Source: Bacteroides sp. CAG:770
GTDB taxonomy: Bacteria; Bacteroidota; Bacteroidia; Bacteroidales; UBA932
DNA length: 64,000 nucleotides
Direction: 5' to 3'
Assembly: GCA_000435075.1 (NCBI GenBank)
Contig: FR890653.1
Coordinates: 1 to 64,000, forward strand
The position numbers were made by a program, and so were the translations under genes. The notes beneath the pieces were generated by a model. The model saw only the letters and a program-made list of their open reading frames with translations, had not been told where the DNA came from and ran no database searches. Numbering within the stretch: the stretch's first letter is position 1; each line of letters starts with the position of its first letter. Positions 35,826 to 43,742 of this stretch are shown piece by piece.

Positions 35826-37139
35826 ATGACTAATAGAGAAGCTGAAATCATTGGACTTGTCCATAAGGAGGTAAAACCGGCCTTGGGGTGTACTGAGCCG
35901 GTTGCCGTCGCTCTTGCAACTGCGCGCGCAATAGAAATCATGATGAGCAATGTCAATGGTTTCTCACCGGCTGAATCATCTTTTAAAATCAATGTTGAAG
36001 TAAGCGGAAACATCCTGAAGAACGGTATGGGTGTCGGCATTCCGGGTACCGGTATGATCGGTCTCAGGGTCGCCGCCGCATTGGGAGCCGTCTGCGGCAA
36101 ATCTTCATACGGGCTGGAAGTCCTCAAGGATCTCGACAAGGAGTCCATATCGGCCGCCAAGAAAATGGTCGCAGAGGACGGGGTGTGCATAAGTATAGCC
36201 CATGACTGCCCTAAACTGTATGTCAAGGCGATTATTGTCATTGACAATCACAAGGCTTGGGCTGTCATTGAAAATGAGCATGACAAATTTGTCGAGACCG
36301 GTTTCGATGATAAGACAGAAACTCTTGCAAAAAGGGGTGAAAGTCAATGCGAGAGCGCGGATGACAAGGAAACCCGGGATTATCATCTGACAGTCAAGGA
36401 GATCTTCGAATTTGCGAACACTGTCGATTTTCATGACATCGAGTTTATTCTGGATGACAGGAAACTGAATCTGGCTCTTGCAGAGGAAGGTCTGAAAGGT
36501 AATTACGGCCTCATGGTCGGAAAGACTATCCTGGCATGCAAGGACGAGGTCTTCGGGGATGATTTCCTTTCTTATGCAATGGCATTGACAGCGGCCGCTT
36601 CTGATGCCCGCATGGCTGGCTGCACTTTGCCGGCGATGAGCAATTCCGGCAGCGGCAACCAGGGTATCACTGTCAGCATGCCAATCATCGCCTATGCTCT
36701 CAAACACAATATTTCGGATGAAAAACTTGCACGTGCATTGATTCTGAGCAATCTTATTGCCATACATATCAAGGGGTACCTCGGTCGTCTTTCTGCCCTG
36801 TGCGGATGTGTGGTCGCTTCTACAGGTTCTTCTTGCGGTCTTGTCTGGATTAAAGGTGGCGGATATGAAGAGGTTTGCTATGCCATCAAGAATATGATCG
36901 GCAACATTACTGGTATGGTCTGCGATGGCGCCAAGGTAGGTTGTGCAATGAAAGTTGCTTCCGGTGTTTCCAGTTCGATTCAGTCGGCTGTGCTGGCTCT
37001 TCAGGGAATCCATGCTTGCGAAACTGACGGTATCATTGACAAGGATATTGAGAAAACCATTGCGAATCTCGGCAGCATCGGTTCTACCGGCATGGAACTC
37101 GCGGATGAGTTGATTCAGAGGATTATGGTCTGCAAATAA
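35826..37139 (+). CDS. L-cysteine desulfidase family protein (CyuA/UPF0597)
   Basis: A 437-aa protein of the CyuA/YhaM family, iron-sulfur enzymes related to L-serine dehydratase that degrade L-cysteine to pyruvate, ammonia and sulfide. The family signature KPALGCTEPVAVALATA (Cys22) is at the N-terminus. Conserved cysteine motifs follow later: MAGCTLPAMSNSGSGNQGITVSMP, LSALCGCVVASTGSSCG and MVCDGAKVGCAMKVASG. It starts 14 bp after the amidase gene. Codon use shows more C-ATT-GAC and GTC-AAT-G words than chance, as elsewhere. Confidence 0.88.
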   Translation: MTNREAEIIGLVHKEVKPALGCTEPVAVALATARAIEIMMSNVNGFSPAESSFKINVEVSGNILKNGMGVGIPGTGMIGLRVAAALGAVCGKSSYGLEVLKDLDKESISAAKKMVAEDGVCISIAHDCPKLYVKAIIVIDNHKAWAVIENEHDKFVETGFDDKTETLAKRGESQCESADDKETRDYHLTVKEIFEFANTVDFHDIEFILDDRKLNLALAEEGLKGNYGLMVGKTILACKDEVFGDDFLSYAMALTAAASDARMAGCTLPAMSNSGSGNQGITVSMPIIAYALKHNISDEKLARALILSNLIAIHIKGYLGRLSALCGCVVASTGSSCGLVWIKGGGYEEVCYAIKNMIGNITGMVCDGAKVGCAMKVASGVSSSIQSAVLALQGIHACETDGIIDKDIEKTIANLGSIGSTGMELADELIQRIMVCK

Positions 37140-37152
37140 AACTTAGAAGGTC

Positions 37153-38151
37153 ATGATGGATATTGATTTCGTTGTCACTTGGGTTGATATGGATGACCCT
37201 GAATGGAAGAAGAGTTTTGCAAAAGCCAAGGGTACCATTGACAATTCCCAGAATCAGTTTTCTGAGGCGCGTTTCAGGGATTACGGTTTCCTGAAGTACT
37301 GGTTCAGGGGTGTGGAGAAGTTTGCTCCGTGGGTAAGGAAGATTCATTTCGTCACTTGCGGGCAGAAACCTGAGTGGCTGGACACGTCGAATCCCAAGCT
37401 AAATCTCGTGAATCATACTGACTATATTCCGGAGAAGTTCCTTCCTACGTTCAATTCGACCGTTCTGGAGTTTTATCTTGACAGGATTCCGGGCCTTGCC
37501 GAGCATTTTGTTTATTTCAATGATGATTTTTATCTGACCAGTCCTACTGGCCCGGAGCGTTTCTTTGCGCCCAATGGCCTTCCACACGACATTGCCGTTT
37601 TCCGTATGAATACGGGACTGAGTCTGTGGTCGAAGACTTTGCGTAATAATGTCAGGCTTATCAATAAACATTTCGACAAGAAGGATGTGCTCAGGCGCGA
37701 TCATGACAAATGGTTCTCTCCAGAATACGGCAGCAAGGCTAACTTGACGAGGTTGCTTTTTGCATACAACAAGTTCCTGACTATCAGGATTCCGCATAAT
37801 GCCCAGCCGTATCTGAAATCGACTTTTGCCAGTGTCTGGAATTCTTGCAGGGCTGAACTTGAGGAGGCTTCTACTCATACGTTCAGAAGCGAGACTGACC
37901 TGACTCCTGAGCTTTTCCGTACATGGCAGATTTGCGAGTCGAATTTCGAGCCGTATAACACGTACAAGGATACGAAGATGTTTCCGCTGATGGTGAAGCC
38001 GAAGCAGGCTGTGAAGGCTATCCGTGATCAGAAGTACAAGCTGGTATGCATCAATGACAGTGTGCATATCCGCAATTATGATGAGGTGATGTCCAATCTG
38101 GAGGCCGCTTTCAATAGTATTCTTCCTGAAAAGTCTTCGTTCGAGTTGTAG
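37153..38151 (+). CDS. Stealth-family polysaccharide phosphotransferase
   Basis: A 332-aa protein with the conserved Stealth regions: CR1 IDFVVTWVDMDDPEW at the N-terminus, CR2 ARFRDYGFLKYWFRGVEKFAPWVRKIHFVTCGQKPEWLD, the central YFNDDFYLTSPTGPERFF, and a CR4-like end. Stealth proteins transfer hexose-1-phosphate when making phosphate-linked capsule or exopolysaccharide. No capsule cluster surrounds it here, so its acceptor is unknown. It follows the cysteine desulfidase gene after 13 bp and ends before a terminator. Confidence 0.9.
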   Translation: MMDIDFVVTWVDMDDPEWKKSFAKAKGTIDNSQNQFSEARFRDYGFLKYWFRGVEKFAPWVRKIHFVTCGQKPEWLDTSNPKLNLVNHTDYIPEKFLPTFNSTVLEFYLDRIPGLAEHFVYFNDDFYLTSPTGPERFFAPNGLPHDIAVFRMNTGLSLWSKTLRNNVRLINKHFDKKDVLRRDHDKWFSPEYGSKANLTRLLFAYNKFLTIRIPHNAQPYLKSTFASVWNSCRAELEEASTHTFRSETDLTPELFRTWQICESNFEPYNTYKDTKMFPLMVKPKQAVKAIRDQKYKLVCINDSVHIRNYDEVMSNLEAAFNSILPEKSSFEL

Positions 38152-38230
38152 ATGAACAATGCCTTAGCCGGGATTGATAGACGGCCGGAGAATTGAATTG
38201 CTGCTCCAAATGAGCAAATCAGATTATTAT

Positions 38231-38262
38231 GTCCGTAAAGAGTTTTTTCTTTGCGGACTTTT
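38231..38262 (+). terminator. Terminator after the Stealth gene
   Basis: GTCCGTAAAGA (38231-38241) pairs with TCTTTGCGGAC (38248-38258) apart from one T-G wobble, around a GTTTTT loop, and is followed by TTTT. Confidence 0.8.
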
Positions 38263-38307
38263 GTATGACATGTCAGGAATCATTTGCCGGTCACGATATC
38301 GTTTGTT

Positions 38308-38466
38308 GTCAGGTAACGCAGTACGGCGGAACTCACTCCGCTGCGCTCCGTTCGGCCCTCCTACCGTTTCCTGCGTCCTCGCTCCCGCGAGAACTTGTCT
38401 CCGGCAGGCACCTCCCACTTCCCGAGGCCGTGGGTTGGCCACGTCCGCCGTACTGCGCCACCTGAC
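38308..38466. repeat. Stem-loop A of the hairpin array
   Basis: A 23-nt arm at 38308-38330 (starting GTCAGGT, ending ACGGCGGA) is complementary to 38444-38466 at 21 of 23 positions. It encloses a 113-nt GC-rich interior that itself contains CCCAC/GTGGG-type pairing. Like stem-loops B and C, it begins right after a GTTGTC-type sequence (TTTGTTGTC here). It lies in a gene-free stretch. Confidence 0.8.
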
Positions 38467-38487
38467 GGACGACATGTCGATGAAGAA

Positions 38488-38571
38488 AACGGTGTAAGAA
38501 AACGCCATTTTTTACCCCGTTTCAGAAAATTTAGAAAAACGGTGAAAAATTGAGCCGATATTTACACCGTT
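38488..38571. repeat. Short inverted repeat in the hairpin-array region
   Basis: AACGGTGTAA at 38488-38497 is the exact complement of TTACACCGTT at 38562-38571. AAAACGGTGAAAAT lies between them near 38536. Confidence 0.6.
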
Positions 38572-38637
38572 ATTTTCACCTGACACCTAAACTCAGTTTT
38601 TCTCCTTCCCCTGAACTCACGGAATGTTCGTACTGGG

Positions 38638-38776
38638 CACACTATTTTGTTCGCTACTATACCACGGAAGGCAAGTTTCTACCAGTAACACACAGTATTA
38701 CGGTTAGGGGAAACGCTGTGTTCCGCGGTTCCGTACTTCTGTTGTGTAAGCATCTCTGGAGTCACGTCCGTTGTCG
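38638..38776 (+). ncRNA. Conserved block, copy 1 (candidate structured RNA, 139 bp)
   Basis: This block runs from CACACTATTTTGTTCGCTAC to TCCGTTGTCG and recurs at 38873-39012 with about 90 % identity. Pairings kept in both copies are ACGGAA with TTCCGT (near 38663 and 38729) and ACACACAG with CTGTGT (near 38689 and 38715), which suggests a folded RNA or DNA. It leads directly into stem-loop B. The transcribed strand and any promoter are not established, so ncRNA is a hypothesis. Confidence 0.4.
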
Positions 38777-38869
38777 AGGCCGCGCCCAGGAGGACCAGGC
38801 CCTCCCACTTCGTGGGCCCTTCCCTCTAGTGACGAGGGCGTCAAGTCCTCCTGGGCGCGGCCTCGACAA
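38771..38869. repeat. Stem-loop B of the hairpin array
   Basis: The 25-nt arms 38771-38795 and 38845-38869 are perfectly complementary (outer part TTGTCGAGGCC, inner part CCCAGGAGGAC). They enclose 49 nt that contain a second stem, CCCAC-TTC-GTGGG. The arm sequence differs from those of stem-loops A and C, but the preceding block is shared with C. Confidence 0.88.
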
Positions 38870-38872
38870 TTT

Positions 38873-39012
38873 CACACTTTTATGTTCGCTACTATACTAC
38901 GGAAGGCAAGTTTCTACCATTAACACACAGGATTACGGTTAGGGGAAAATGCTGTGTTCAGCGGTTCCGTACTTTTGTTGTGTAAGCATCTATGGAGTTA
39001 CGTCCGTTGTCG
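38873..39012 (+). ncRNA. Conserved block, copy 2 (candidate structured RNA, 140 bp)
   Basis: This is the direct repeat of 38638-38776. It starts CACACTTTTATGTTCGCTAC and ends TCCGTTGTCG at the first arm of stem-loop C. Most differences from copy 1 are single substitutions in predicted loops or next to stems. No convincing protein is encoded in any frame shared by both copies. Confidence 0.4.
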
Positions 39013-39170
39013 GGACGGCGCCACATTGATTTTTGCAATAGTTTGATTCTTAGGGTGTTATGAAATTCAGTGTGGATTAGTGGCCAAAAAATCTTCGGAA
39101 ATCCACGCTTAAAATGAACGATACCTGATTATCAATGTGTTACTGAGGGGGCCGTGGCGTCGTCCCGACA
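39008..39170. repeat. Stem-loop C of the hairpin array
   Basis: Arms TGTCGGGACGGCGCCAC (39008-39024) and GTGGCGTCGTCCCGACA (39154-39170) pair over 17 positions with one G-T wobble. Inside, ACATTGAT (39023-39030) and ATCAATGT (39131-39138) form another inverted pair. The 129-nt interior differs from those of A and B. Downstream, GAATATTCGTGCTGGGCA (near 39180) echoes GAATGTTCGTACTGGGCA (near 38622), just before conserved block copy 1. Confidence 0.8.
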
Positions 39171-39203
39171 TACATTAGAGAATATTCGTGCTGGGCAAAG
39201 CAT

Positions 39204-39239
39204 AAAAAAAGTTTCCGAAGAGAAATCTTCGGAAACTTT
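39204..39239 (-). terminator. Terminator of the rplS-tRNA-Arg transcript
   Basis: On the minus strand, a perfect 14-bp stem (39239-39226 with 39221-39208, core TTTCCGAAGA) around TTTC is followed by a T-run at 39207-39204. It begins 2 nt after the tRNA 3' end. Confidence 0.88.
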
Positions 39240-39240
39240 G

Positions 39241-39314
39241 TGATCCCAATAGGATTCAAACCTATAACCTTTTGATCCGTAGTCAAATGCTCTATTCAAT
39301 TGAGCTATGGGACC
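39241..39314 (-). tRNA. tRNA-Arg (anticodon ACG)
   Basis: A 74-nt cloverleaf. The acceptor arm is GGTCCCA/TGGGATC (with one G-T pair), the D arm GCTC/GAGC, the anticodon stem TTTGA/TCAAA with loop CTACGGA (anticodon ACG), and the T arm ATAGG/CCTAT. The 3' CCA is not encoded. Oddly, the near-invariant G19 is A (D loop AATTGAATA) and C56 is T (T loop TTTGAAT), so the tertiary 19-56 pair would be A-U instead of G-C. It is 27 nt downstream of rplS on the same strand. Confidence 0.93.
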
Positions 39315-39341
39315 ATTTCAGGTCTAAAGACCTGTATTATA

Positions 39342-39728
39342 CTACTCGGTAGCGCCCTCTTCCTTGAGAACAACGAGCTTCTTCTCCTTAATTCTAGCCT
39401 TCTTACCAGAAAGGTTTCTGAGGTAGAAGATTCTAGCTCTGCGGACGTGACCGACCTTGTTAACTTCGATAGAATCGATGAATGGAGACTGGAATGGGAA
39501 AATTCTCTCAACACCTACACCACTTGAGATCTTTCTTACTGTGAAAGTCTTGGTGAATGGAGTAGCACCGCTAATCTGGAGAACTACACCTCTAAATTTC
39601 TGGAGTCTCTCTTTGTCACCCTCTTTAATTCTGTAAGTTACGGCAATTGTGTCACCGCCTTTGAACTTAGGGTAAGAAGCAACTTTCTCGTTTACAAAAG
39701 CCTGCTCTACTACTTTTATCAAATCCAT
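39342..39728 (-). CDS. rplS: 50S ribosomal protein L19
   Basis: A 128-aa L19 with the family core [57 protein letters not shown] and the [21 protein letters not shown] segment that contacts rRNA at the subunit interface. A short acidic C-terminal tail ([11 protein letters not shown]) is typical of Bacteroidetes. It has its own promoter (39803-39833) and is followed by tRNA-Arg and a terminator, so both probably share a transcript. Confidence 0.97.
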   Translation of the reverse strand: MDLIKVVEQAFVNEKVASYPKFKGGDTIAVTYRIKEGDKERLQKFRGVVLQISGATPFTKTFTVRKISSGVGVERIFPFQSPFIDSIEVNKVGHVRRARIFYLRNLSGKKARIKEKKLVVLKEEGATE

Positions 39729-39802
39729 TTCTAATCAATTTTTAAAGCGCAACGTTACCTTTAACTCAACGATTGTAAGAGGTTGCTTTGTTATTGGGAT
39801 TG

Positions 39803-39833
39803 CAAAGGTAAGAACTATTTTTTAATCTGCAAA
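39803..39833 (-). promoter_or_regulatory. rplS promoter (TTTG-N19-TACCTTTG)
   Basis: On the minus strand TTTG (39833-39830) is followed after 19 nt by TACCTTTG (39810-39803), a full match to the Bacteroidetes consensus. The rplS ATG is 75 nt downstream. Confidence 0.75.
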
Positions 39834-39859
39834 CTTTTTTGACAAATTTTTCACAAATT

Positions 39860-41062
39860 TCAGAAATTCTCCTTCATCTTATCGAAAAGGTTCTTGTCTT
39901 CCCTGCTGAGATTCGGCACAAATGACTCGCTCTGACGCATTGACTCGAGCGCATCCTTCTCGCTTGATTTCAGCTTCTTAGGAATCCATACAAGATACTT
40001 CACGTACAAGTCGCCGGTACCGCTGCCGTAGCCTTTGACAGCAGGCATTCCCCTGCCGCGCAATCTCACTATGGTACCGGACTGGGTACCAGGCTCGATC
40101 TTAATCTTATATGTACCATCCAGACATGGAATCGCTGCCTCACCTCCCAGGATTGCATCGGTCACAGGAATAATCTTGGTATAGAACAAATTTTTGCCCT
40201 CACGTTTCAGAGACTCATGAGGAAGTTCTTCTATCACTACAAGAAGGTCTCCATTGATGCCGCCGGCCTTGGCCGCATGGCCCTGACCCTGGAGAGTCAG
40301 CTGCATACCATCCTCGACACCGGCAGGTATATTGACGGTAACGGTTACGCGCTTGCGTACGAGACCTGTTCCACCGCATGTATGACAAGGATTGGAAACA
40401 ACCTTTCCTTCACCGCCGCACCTTGAGCACGTCGTGTAAGTAACGGTACGTCCAAAGATACTGTTGACATATCTCTGCTCCTGACCTGAACCGTGACAAA
40501 CCGGACAAGTCTGGATATCAGACTCATTCTTCGTTCCCTTGCCGCCGCAGTCAGGGCACTGCTCATACCTCTCGATGGAAATCTCCTTGGTCACGCCCTT
40601 GGCAATTTCCTCCAATGTAAGACGGACTCTAGTCCTAATATCACGTCCTCTCTGGACACGCTGCTGAGAACCGCCTCTGCCACCGAATCCGCCGAAGCCG
40701 GAAAAGCCACCGAAGCCGCCGCCGTTTCCGCCGAAGTCAAAGCCGGCACCAAACAAATCCTTAAGGATATCATTGATGTCAAAGCCACTGAATCCGCCGG
40801 CACCGCCACCGAAGCCACCTGACGGACCATTGAATCCGAACTGGTCGTATTTTGCCCTCTTGTCCGGATCACTCAGCACCTCATAAGCCTCAGATGCCTC
40901 CTTGAAATTCTCCTCAGCCGTCTTCTTCTCCGCATCAGTACCGCTCACCCATCTGTCAGGATGCCACTTGAGCGCGAGCTTCTTGAAAGCTGACTTTATC
41001 TCATCAGCGCTGGCCGTCTTCGCAACGCCCAGAACTTCATAATAATCTCTCTTTTCAGCCAT
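39860..41062 (-). CDS. dnaJ: Chaperone DnaJ
   Basis: A 400-aa type I J-protein that stimulates DnaK ATPase and delivers substrates. The J domain at 5-72 has HPD at 34-36. A Gly/Phe-rich stretch follows (GFGGNGGGFGGFSGFGGFGGRGG). The zinc-binding domain has four CxxCxGxG units (CPDCGGKG, CPVCHGSG, CSRCGGEG, CHTCGGTG), then the C-terminal substrate-binding domain. It lies 16 bp after grpE on the same strand. dnaK is not in the window and no CIRCE element was seen. Confidence 0.97.
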   Translation of the reverse strand: MAEKRDYYEVLGVAKTASADEIKSAFKKLALKWHPDRWVSGTDAEKKTAEENFKEASEAYEVLSDPDKRAKYDQFGFNGPSGGFGGGAGGFSGFDINDILKDLFGAGFDFGGNGGGFGGFSGFGGFGGRGGSQQRVQRGRDIRTRVRLTLEEIAKGVTKEISIERYEQCPDCGGKGTKNESDIQTCPVCHGSGQEQRYVNSIFGRTVTYTTCSRCGGEGKVVSNPCHTCGGTGLVRKRVTVTVNIPAGVEDGMQLTLQGQGHAAKAGGINGDLLVVIEELPHESLKREGKNLFYTKIIPVTDAILGGEAAIPCLDGTYKIKIEPGTQSGTIVRLRGRGMPAVKGYGSGTGDLYVKYLVWIPKKLKSSEKDALESMRQSESFVPNLSREDKNLFDKMKENF

Positions 41063-41078
41063 AGTTACAAATACCTCC

Positions 41079-41720
41079 CTAGATTCCTACGACAACCTTG
41101 GCATAACGGAGAATCTTTCCACCGAGCATGTAACCGGTCTCGATAACATCATAGACAAGGCCCTTTTTATCCTCATCCTCGACAGGCACCTGAGCCACAG
41201 CCTCATGGAAATCAGTATCAAACTTCTGTCCTTTAGCCTCGATTTTTTCCAACCCCTTGGACTTCAAATACTTCATGAGTTTGTCATAAATGAGGGCAGT
41301 ACCCTCCTTAGCTGCCTCATCGCTTGACTTGCTGAGAAGTTCCATAGCCCTCTCACAATCATCAAGAACCGGAAGAAGGCCCTTGATAGTATCCTTGGCG
41401 GCAGAATTGACAAGCGCGAGCTTCTCCTCGGAAGTACGGCGTCTGAAAGTATCAAACTCAGCCATAAGGCGCACATAATCATCCTTTTCCTTGGCAAGTT
41501 TAGCCTCTATATCTTTTTTCTCCGCTTCAAGTTTCGCTATCTTTTCTTTACAATGTCCTTTTTCATGGCACTCTTCCTCAGAAGCGCCATCAGACTTTTT
41601 GTCAGCATTGTCACATTTCTGCTCGTCACACTGACATGTTTCCTCAGAGCAAGGAGCCTCATTTTCCATCTTTTCCTGATCTTTTTTCAGCTCTTTCTCT
41701 TCTTCTCTTTGCTTTTTCAT
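41079..41720 (-). CDS. grpE: Nucleotide exchange factor GrpE
   Basis: A 213-aa GrpE. The N-terminus is a long Glu/Lys/Cys-rich disordered stretch (about residues 1-60). A coiled coil follows (KIAKLEAEKKDIEAKLAKEKDDYVRLMAEFDTFRRRTSEE), then a four-helix bundle and the beta-wing with GxKFDxxxHEAV (GQKFDTDFHEAVAQVPV) and YMLGGKILRYAKVVV. It promotes ADP release from DnaK. It is the first gene of the grpE-dnaJ unit. The cysteine-rich N-terminal stretch (CSEETCQCDEQKCDNADKK) is unusual. Confidence 0.95.
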   Translation of the reverse strand: MKKQREEEKELKKDQEKMENEAPCSEETCQCDEQKCDNADKKSDGASEEECHEKGHCKEKIAKLEAEKKDIEAKLAKEKDDYVRLMAEFDTFRRRTSEEKLALVNSAAKDTIKGLLPVLDDCERAMELLSKSSDEAAKEGTALIYDKLMKYLKSKGLEKIEAKGQKFDTDFHEAVAQVPVEDEDKKGLVYDVIETGYMLGGKILRYAKVVVGI

Positions 41721-41798
41721 ATCGTCTTAACCTTTTATATCTTTTTGAAAACAACCCATAAATGGTCGCTATAATAATCACCCACAACATATTAACCC

Positions 41799-41830
41799 GT
41801 ATGGTCAGGCTGGGTTATCCACGACCATAC
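41799..41830. repeat. Inverted repeat upstream of grpE
   Basis: GTATGGTC (41799-41806) and GACCATAC (41823-41830) are perfectly complementary, 16 nt apart, about 80 nt upstream of the grpE start. It could be an operator for a heat-shock regulator, but it does not match CIRCE. Confidence 0.4.
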
Positions 41831-42017
41831 AGTCCAATGAATGAGCAAATTATCTGCCACAGCGAAAAACTGACAAATTGACACCACAACCGGAGAGGCA
41901 TCATCCGCAATTACAAACCAAGCGGGGCCCGGCCATCAGGTCAAGCCCCGCATAAAGCCCCAGAAGGATTCAACTTGCCGTGTACATCCACGCAAATCCG
42001 ACCGATATAAATCAATG

Positions 42018-43673
42018 CTAGAGTTCGAACAGTTTTGCGGCTGCAACAGCGCAATTAATTCCGTCAATGGCAGAAGACACGATTCCTCCTGAATATCCTG
42101 CGCCCTCACCACAAGGGAAAAGACCAGGAACCTGAGGACATTGACAAGTCTCGGCATCACGAACGATACGTACCGGTGAAGAAGTTCTGGACTCGACACC
42201 AAGGAGAAGCGCATCCTCAGTGTAATATCCACGCATCTTATTGTTAATCAGAGGGAAAGCCTTCTGAAGACGCGAAGCCACACACTCTGGAAGAAGCTCA
42301 TACAAAGGCGCTGAAACCACACCCGGACGATAAGATGTCTCCGGCAAATCCTCTGACATCTGCTCCTCGCAGAAATCCACCATCCTCTGAGCTGGAGCGC
42401 AAAGTTTATTCACAACACCATTTTCATCAGCCTCAGCATGTTCAGCAGCATAATCAAACATCTTCTTCTCTACATCATGCTGGAAGTTCAGCAAAGAGAA
42501 CACACCATATTTCTTATATTCCTCAGGGACATCATCCGGTTCGATGGAAACCACCACACCGGCATTGGCCCACTTCGAATTTCTGGCCGAATTGGACATT
42601 CCGTTGAGAACAGTATAGCCGTCTTCAGTAGCGGACGGAACAAGAATACCTCCAGGGCACATACAGAACGAGAACACTCCTCTCTCATCCACCTGTTCCA
42701 CGAAAGAGTACTCGGCAGCAGGGAAACCAGGCTCCCACTGGCCACGATAACGGATCTTGTTGATAAGGGCCTGAGGATGTTCCACACGGACACCCATCGC
42801 GAAGCCCTTGGCCTGAAGTTCCCAGCCCTTCTTGTCGAAAAGTTCATAAATATCGCGAGCGGAATGGCCCGTAGCCACGATAACAGCCTTTGCCTTAAAT
42901 GTCAATGCCGATTCCCCGTCTTTTTCATCAATGGCAGTCACGGTGATGACACCGTCCTCTCCCCTTTCAATGTCAGAGACTCTCGTCTGGAAATGATACT
43001 CGCCGCCATGCTCAATCACACACTCGCGGATATTGGAGACAAGACGCGGAAGTTTGTCCGTACCGATGTGAGGATGAGCGTCAATGAGAATGGACGGATC
43101 AGCACCGAAGTTCACGAACTGGTGGAGAACCTCCCTATTGTCTCCTCTCTTCGAGGATCTCGTAAAGAGCTTGCCATCAGAGAAAGTACCGGCTCCGCCC
43201 TCACCGTAGCAATAATTGGAATCCGGATTCACGACTCCTGTCCTGGACAGTTTCGCGATATCCGGCTTACGGCCGCTTACATCCTTGCCGCGCTCCAGAA
43301 CCACCGGCTTGAGGCCAAGGGTAAGGAGCTTCAATGCTGCAAACATACCTGCAGGACCGGATCCGATGACAATCACCGGCTCACCGGCATGAACATCCTG
43401 ATATTCAGGAAGTTTATACTCCTCATACGGTTCATCCTTCCTGTAAGCCGCCACTCTGTAACGCATCGTGACGTCACCTCTGGCATCTATCGAACGATGC
43501 ACGATATGACAATGCGCATCGGCATTGTTCATCGTAGGCTGATATGACTTAGTCGGGTCAATGACATTGATAACAGCATTCGGCCTCAGACGCAGAGCCT
43601 CTGCAGCAGCCATCCTGATGTCATCCAGTCTAGGTTCTCTGCCCATGCGGCAGGATACTTCAAATTCTATCAT
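42018..43673 (-). CDS. FAD-dependent oxidoreductase (NAD(FAD)-utilising dehydrogenase family)
   Basis: A 551-aa flavoprotein. A small N-terminal domain (about 1-95) precedes the FAD-binding GSGPAGMFAALKLLTLGLKPVVLERG. Further family blocks are CYGEGGAGTFSDGKLFTR, VIVATGHSARDIYELF, and the C-terminal LFPCGEGAGYSGGIVSSAIDGINCAVAAAK, which closes the FAD site. This group of large uncharacterised dehydrogenases is widespread in Bacteroidetes and Firmicutes; the substrate is unknown. A weak hairpin GCGGGGC/GCCCCGC (41922-41951) lies downstream and might act as a terminator. Confidence 0.88.
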   Translation of the reverse strand: MIEFEVSCRMGREPRLDDIRMAAAEALRLRPNAVINVIDPTKSYQPTMNNADAHCHIVHRSIDARGDVTMRYRVAAYRKDEPYEEYKLPEYQDVHAGEPVIVIGSGPAGMFAALKLLTLGLKPVVLERGKDVSGRKPDIAKLSRTGVVNPDSNYCYGEGGAGTFSDGKLFTRSSKRGDNREVLHQFVNFGADPSILIDAHPHIGTDKLPRLVSNIRECVIEHGGEYHFQTRVSDIERGEDGVITVTAIDEKDGESALTFKAKAVIVATGHSARDIYELFDKKGWELQAKGFAMGVRVEHPQALINKIRYRGQWEPGFPAAEYSFVEQVDERGVFSFCMCPGGILVPSATEDGYTVLNGMSNSARNSKWANAGVVVSIEPDDVPEEYKKYGVFSLLNFQHDVEKKMFDYAAEHAEADENGVVNKLCAPAQRMVDFCEEQMSEDLPETSYRPGVVSAPLYELLPECVASRLQKAFPLINNKMRGYYTEDALLLGVESRTSSPVRIVRDAETCQCPQVPGLFPCGEGAGYSGGIVSSAIDGINCAVAAAKLFEL

Positions 43674-43742
43674 TTTTCAAAAAAATTATCTTTCATTAAA
43701 AGCTCAAGTCCCCGGCAAATCAGGGAACTCTCGTGCCCCCTG

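Noticed and set aside
36105..37013. Open frame of 302 codons opposite the cysteine desulfidase
   Set aside because: Antisense shadow of a conserved gene; no motif.
38550..38942. 130-codon plus-strand frame in the hairpin array
   Set aside because: It runs through both arms of stem-loop B and does not keep frame between the two conserved blocks, so it is not a credible protein.
38308..39170. Integron attC sites or a retron msr-msd
   Set aside because: The arms lack the attC core sites (GTTRRRY / RYYYAAC), and no integrase or reverse transcriptase is nearby.
41799..41830. CIRCE (HrcA) element before grpE
   Set aside because: The inverted repeat is GTATGGTC/GACCATAC with a 16-nt spacer, unlike the TTAGCACTC-N9-GAGTGCTAA consensus.
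42438..43547. Open frame of 369 codons opposite the FAD oxidoreductase
   Set aside because: Antisense shadow; the opposite strand has full FAD-binding motifs.
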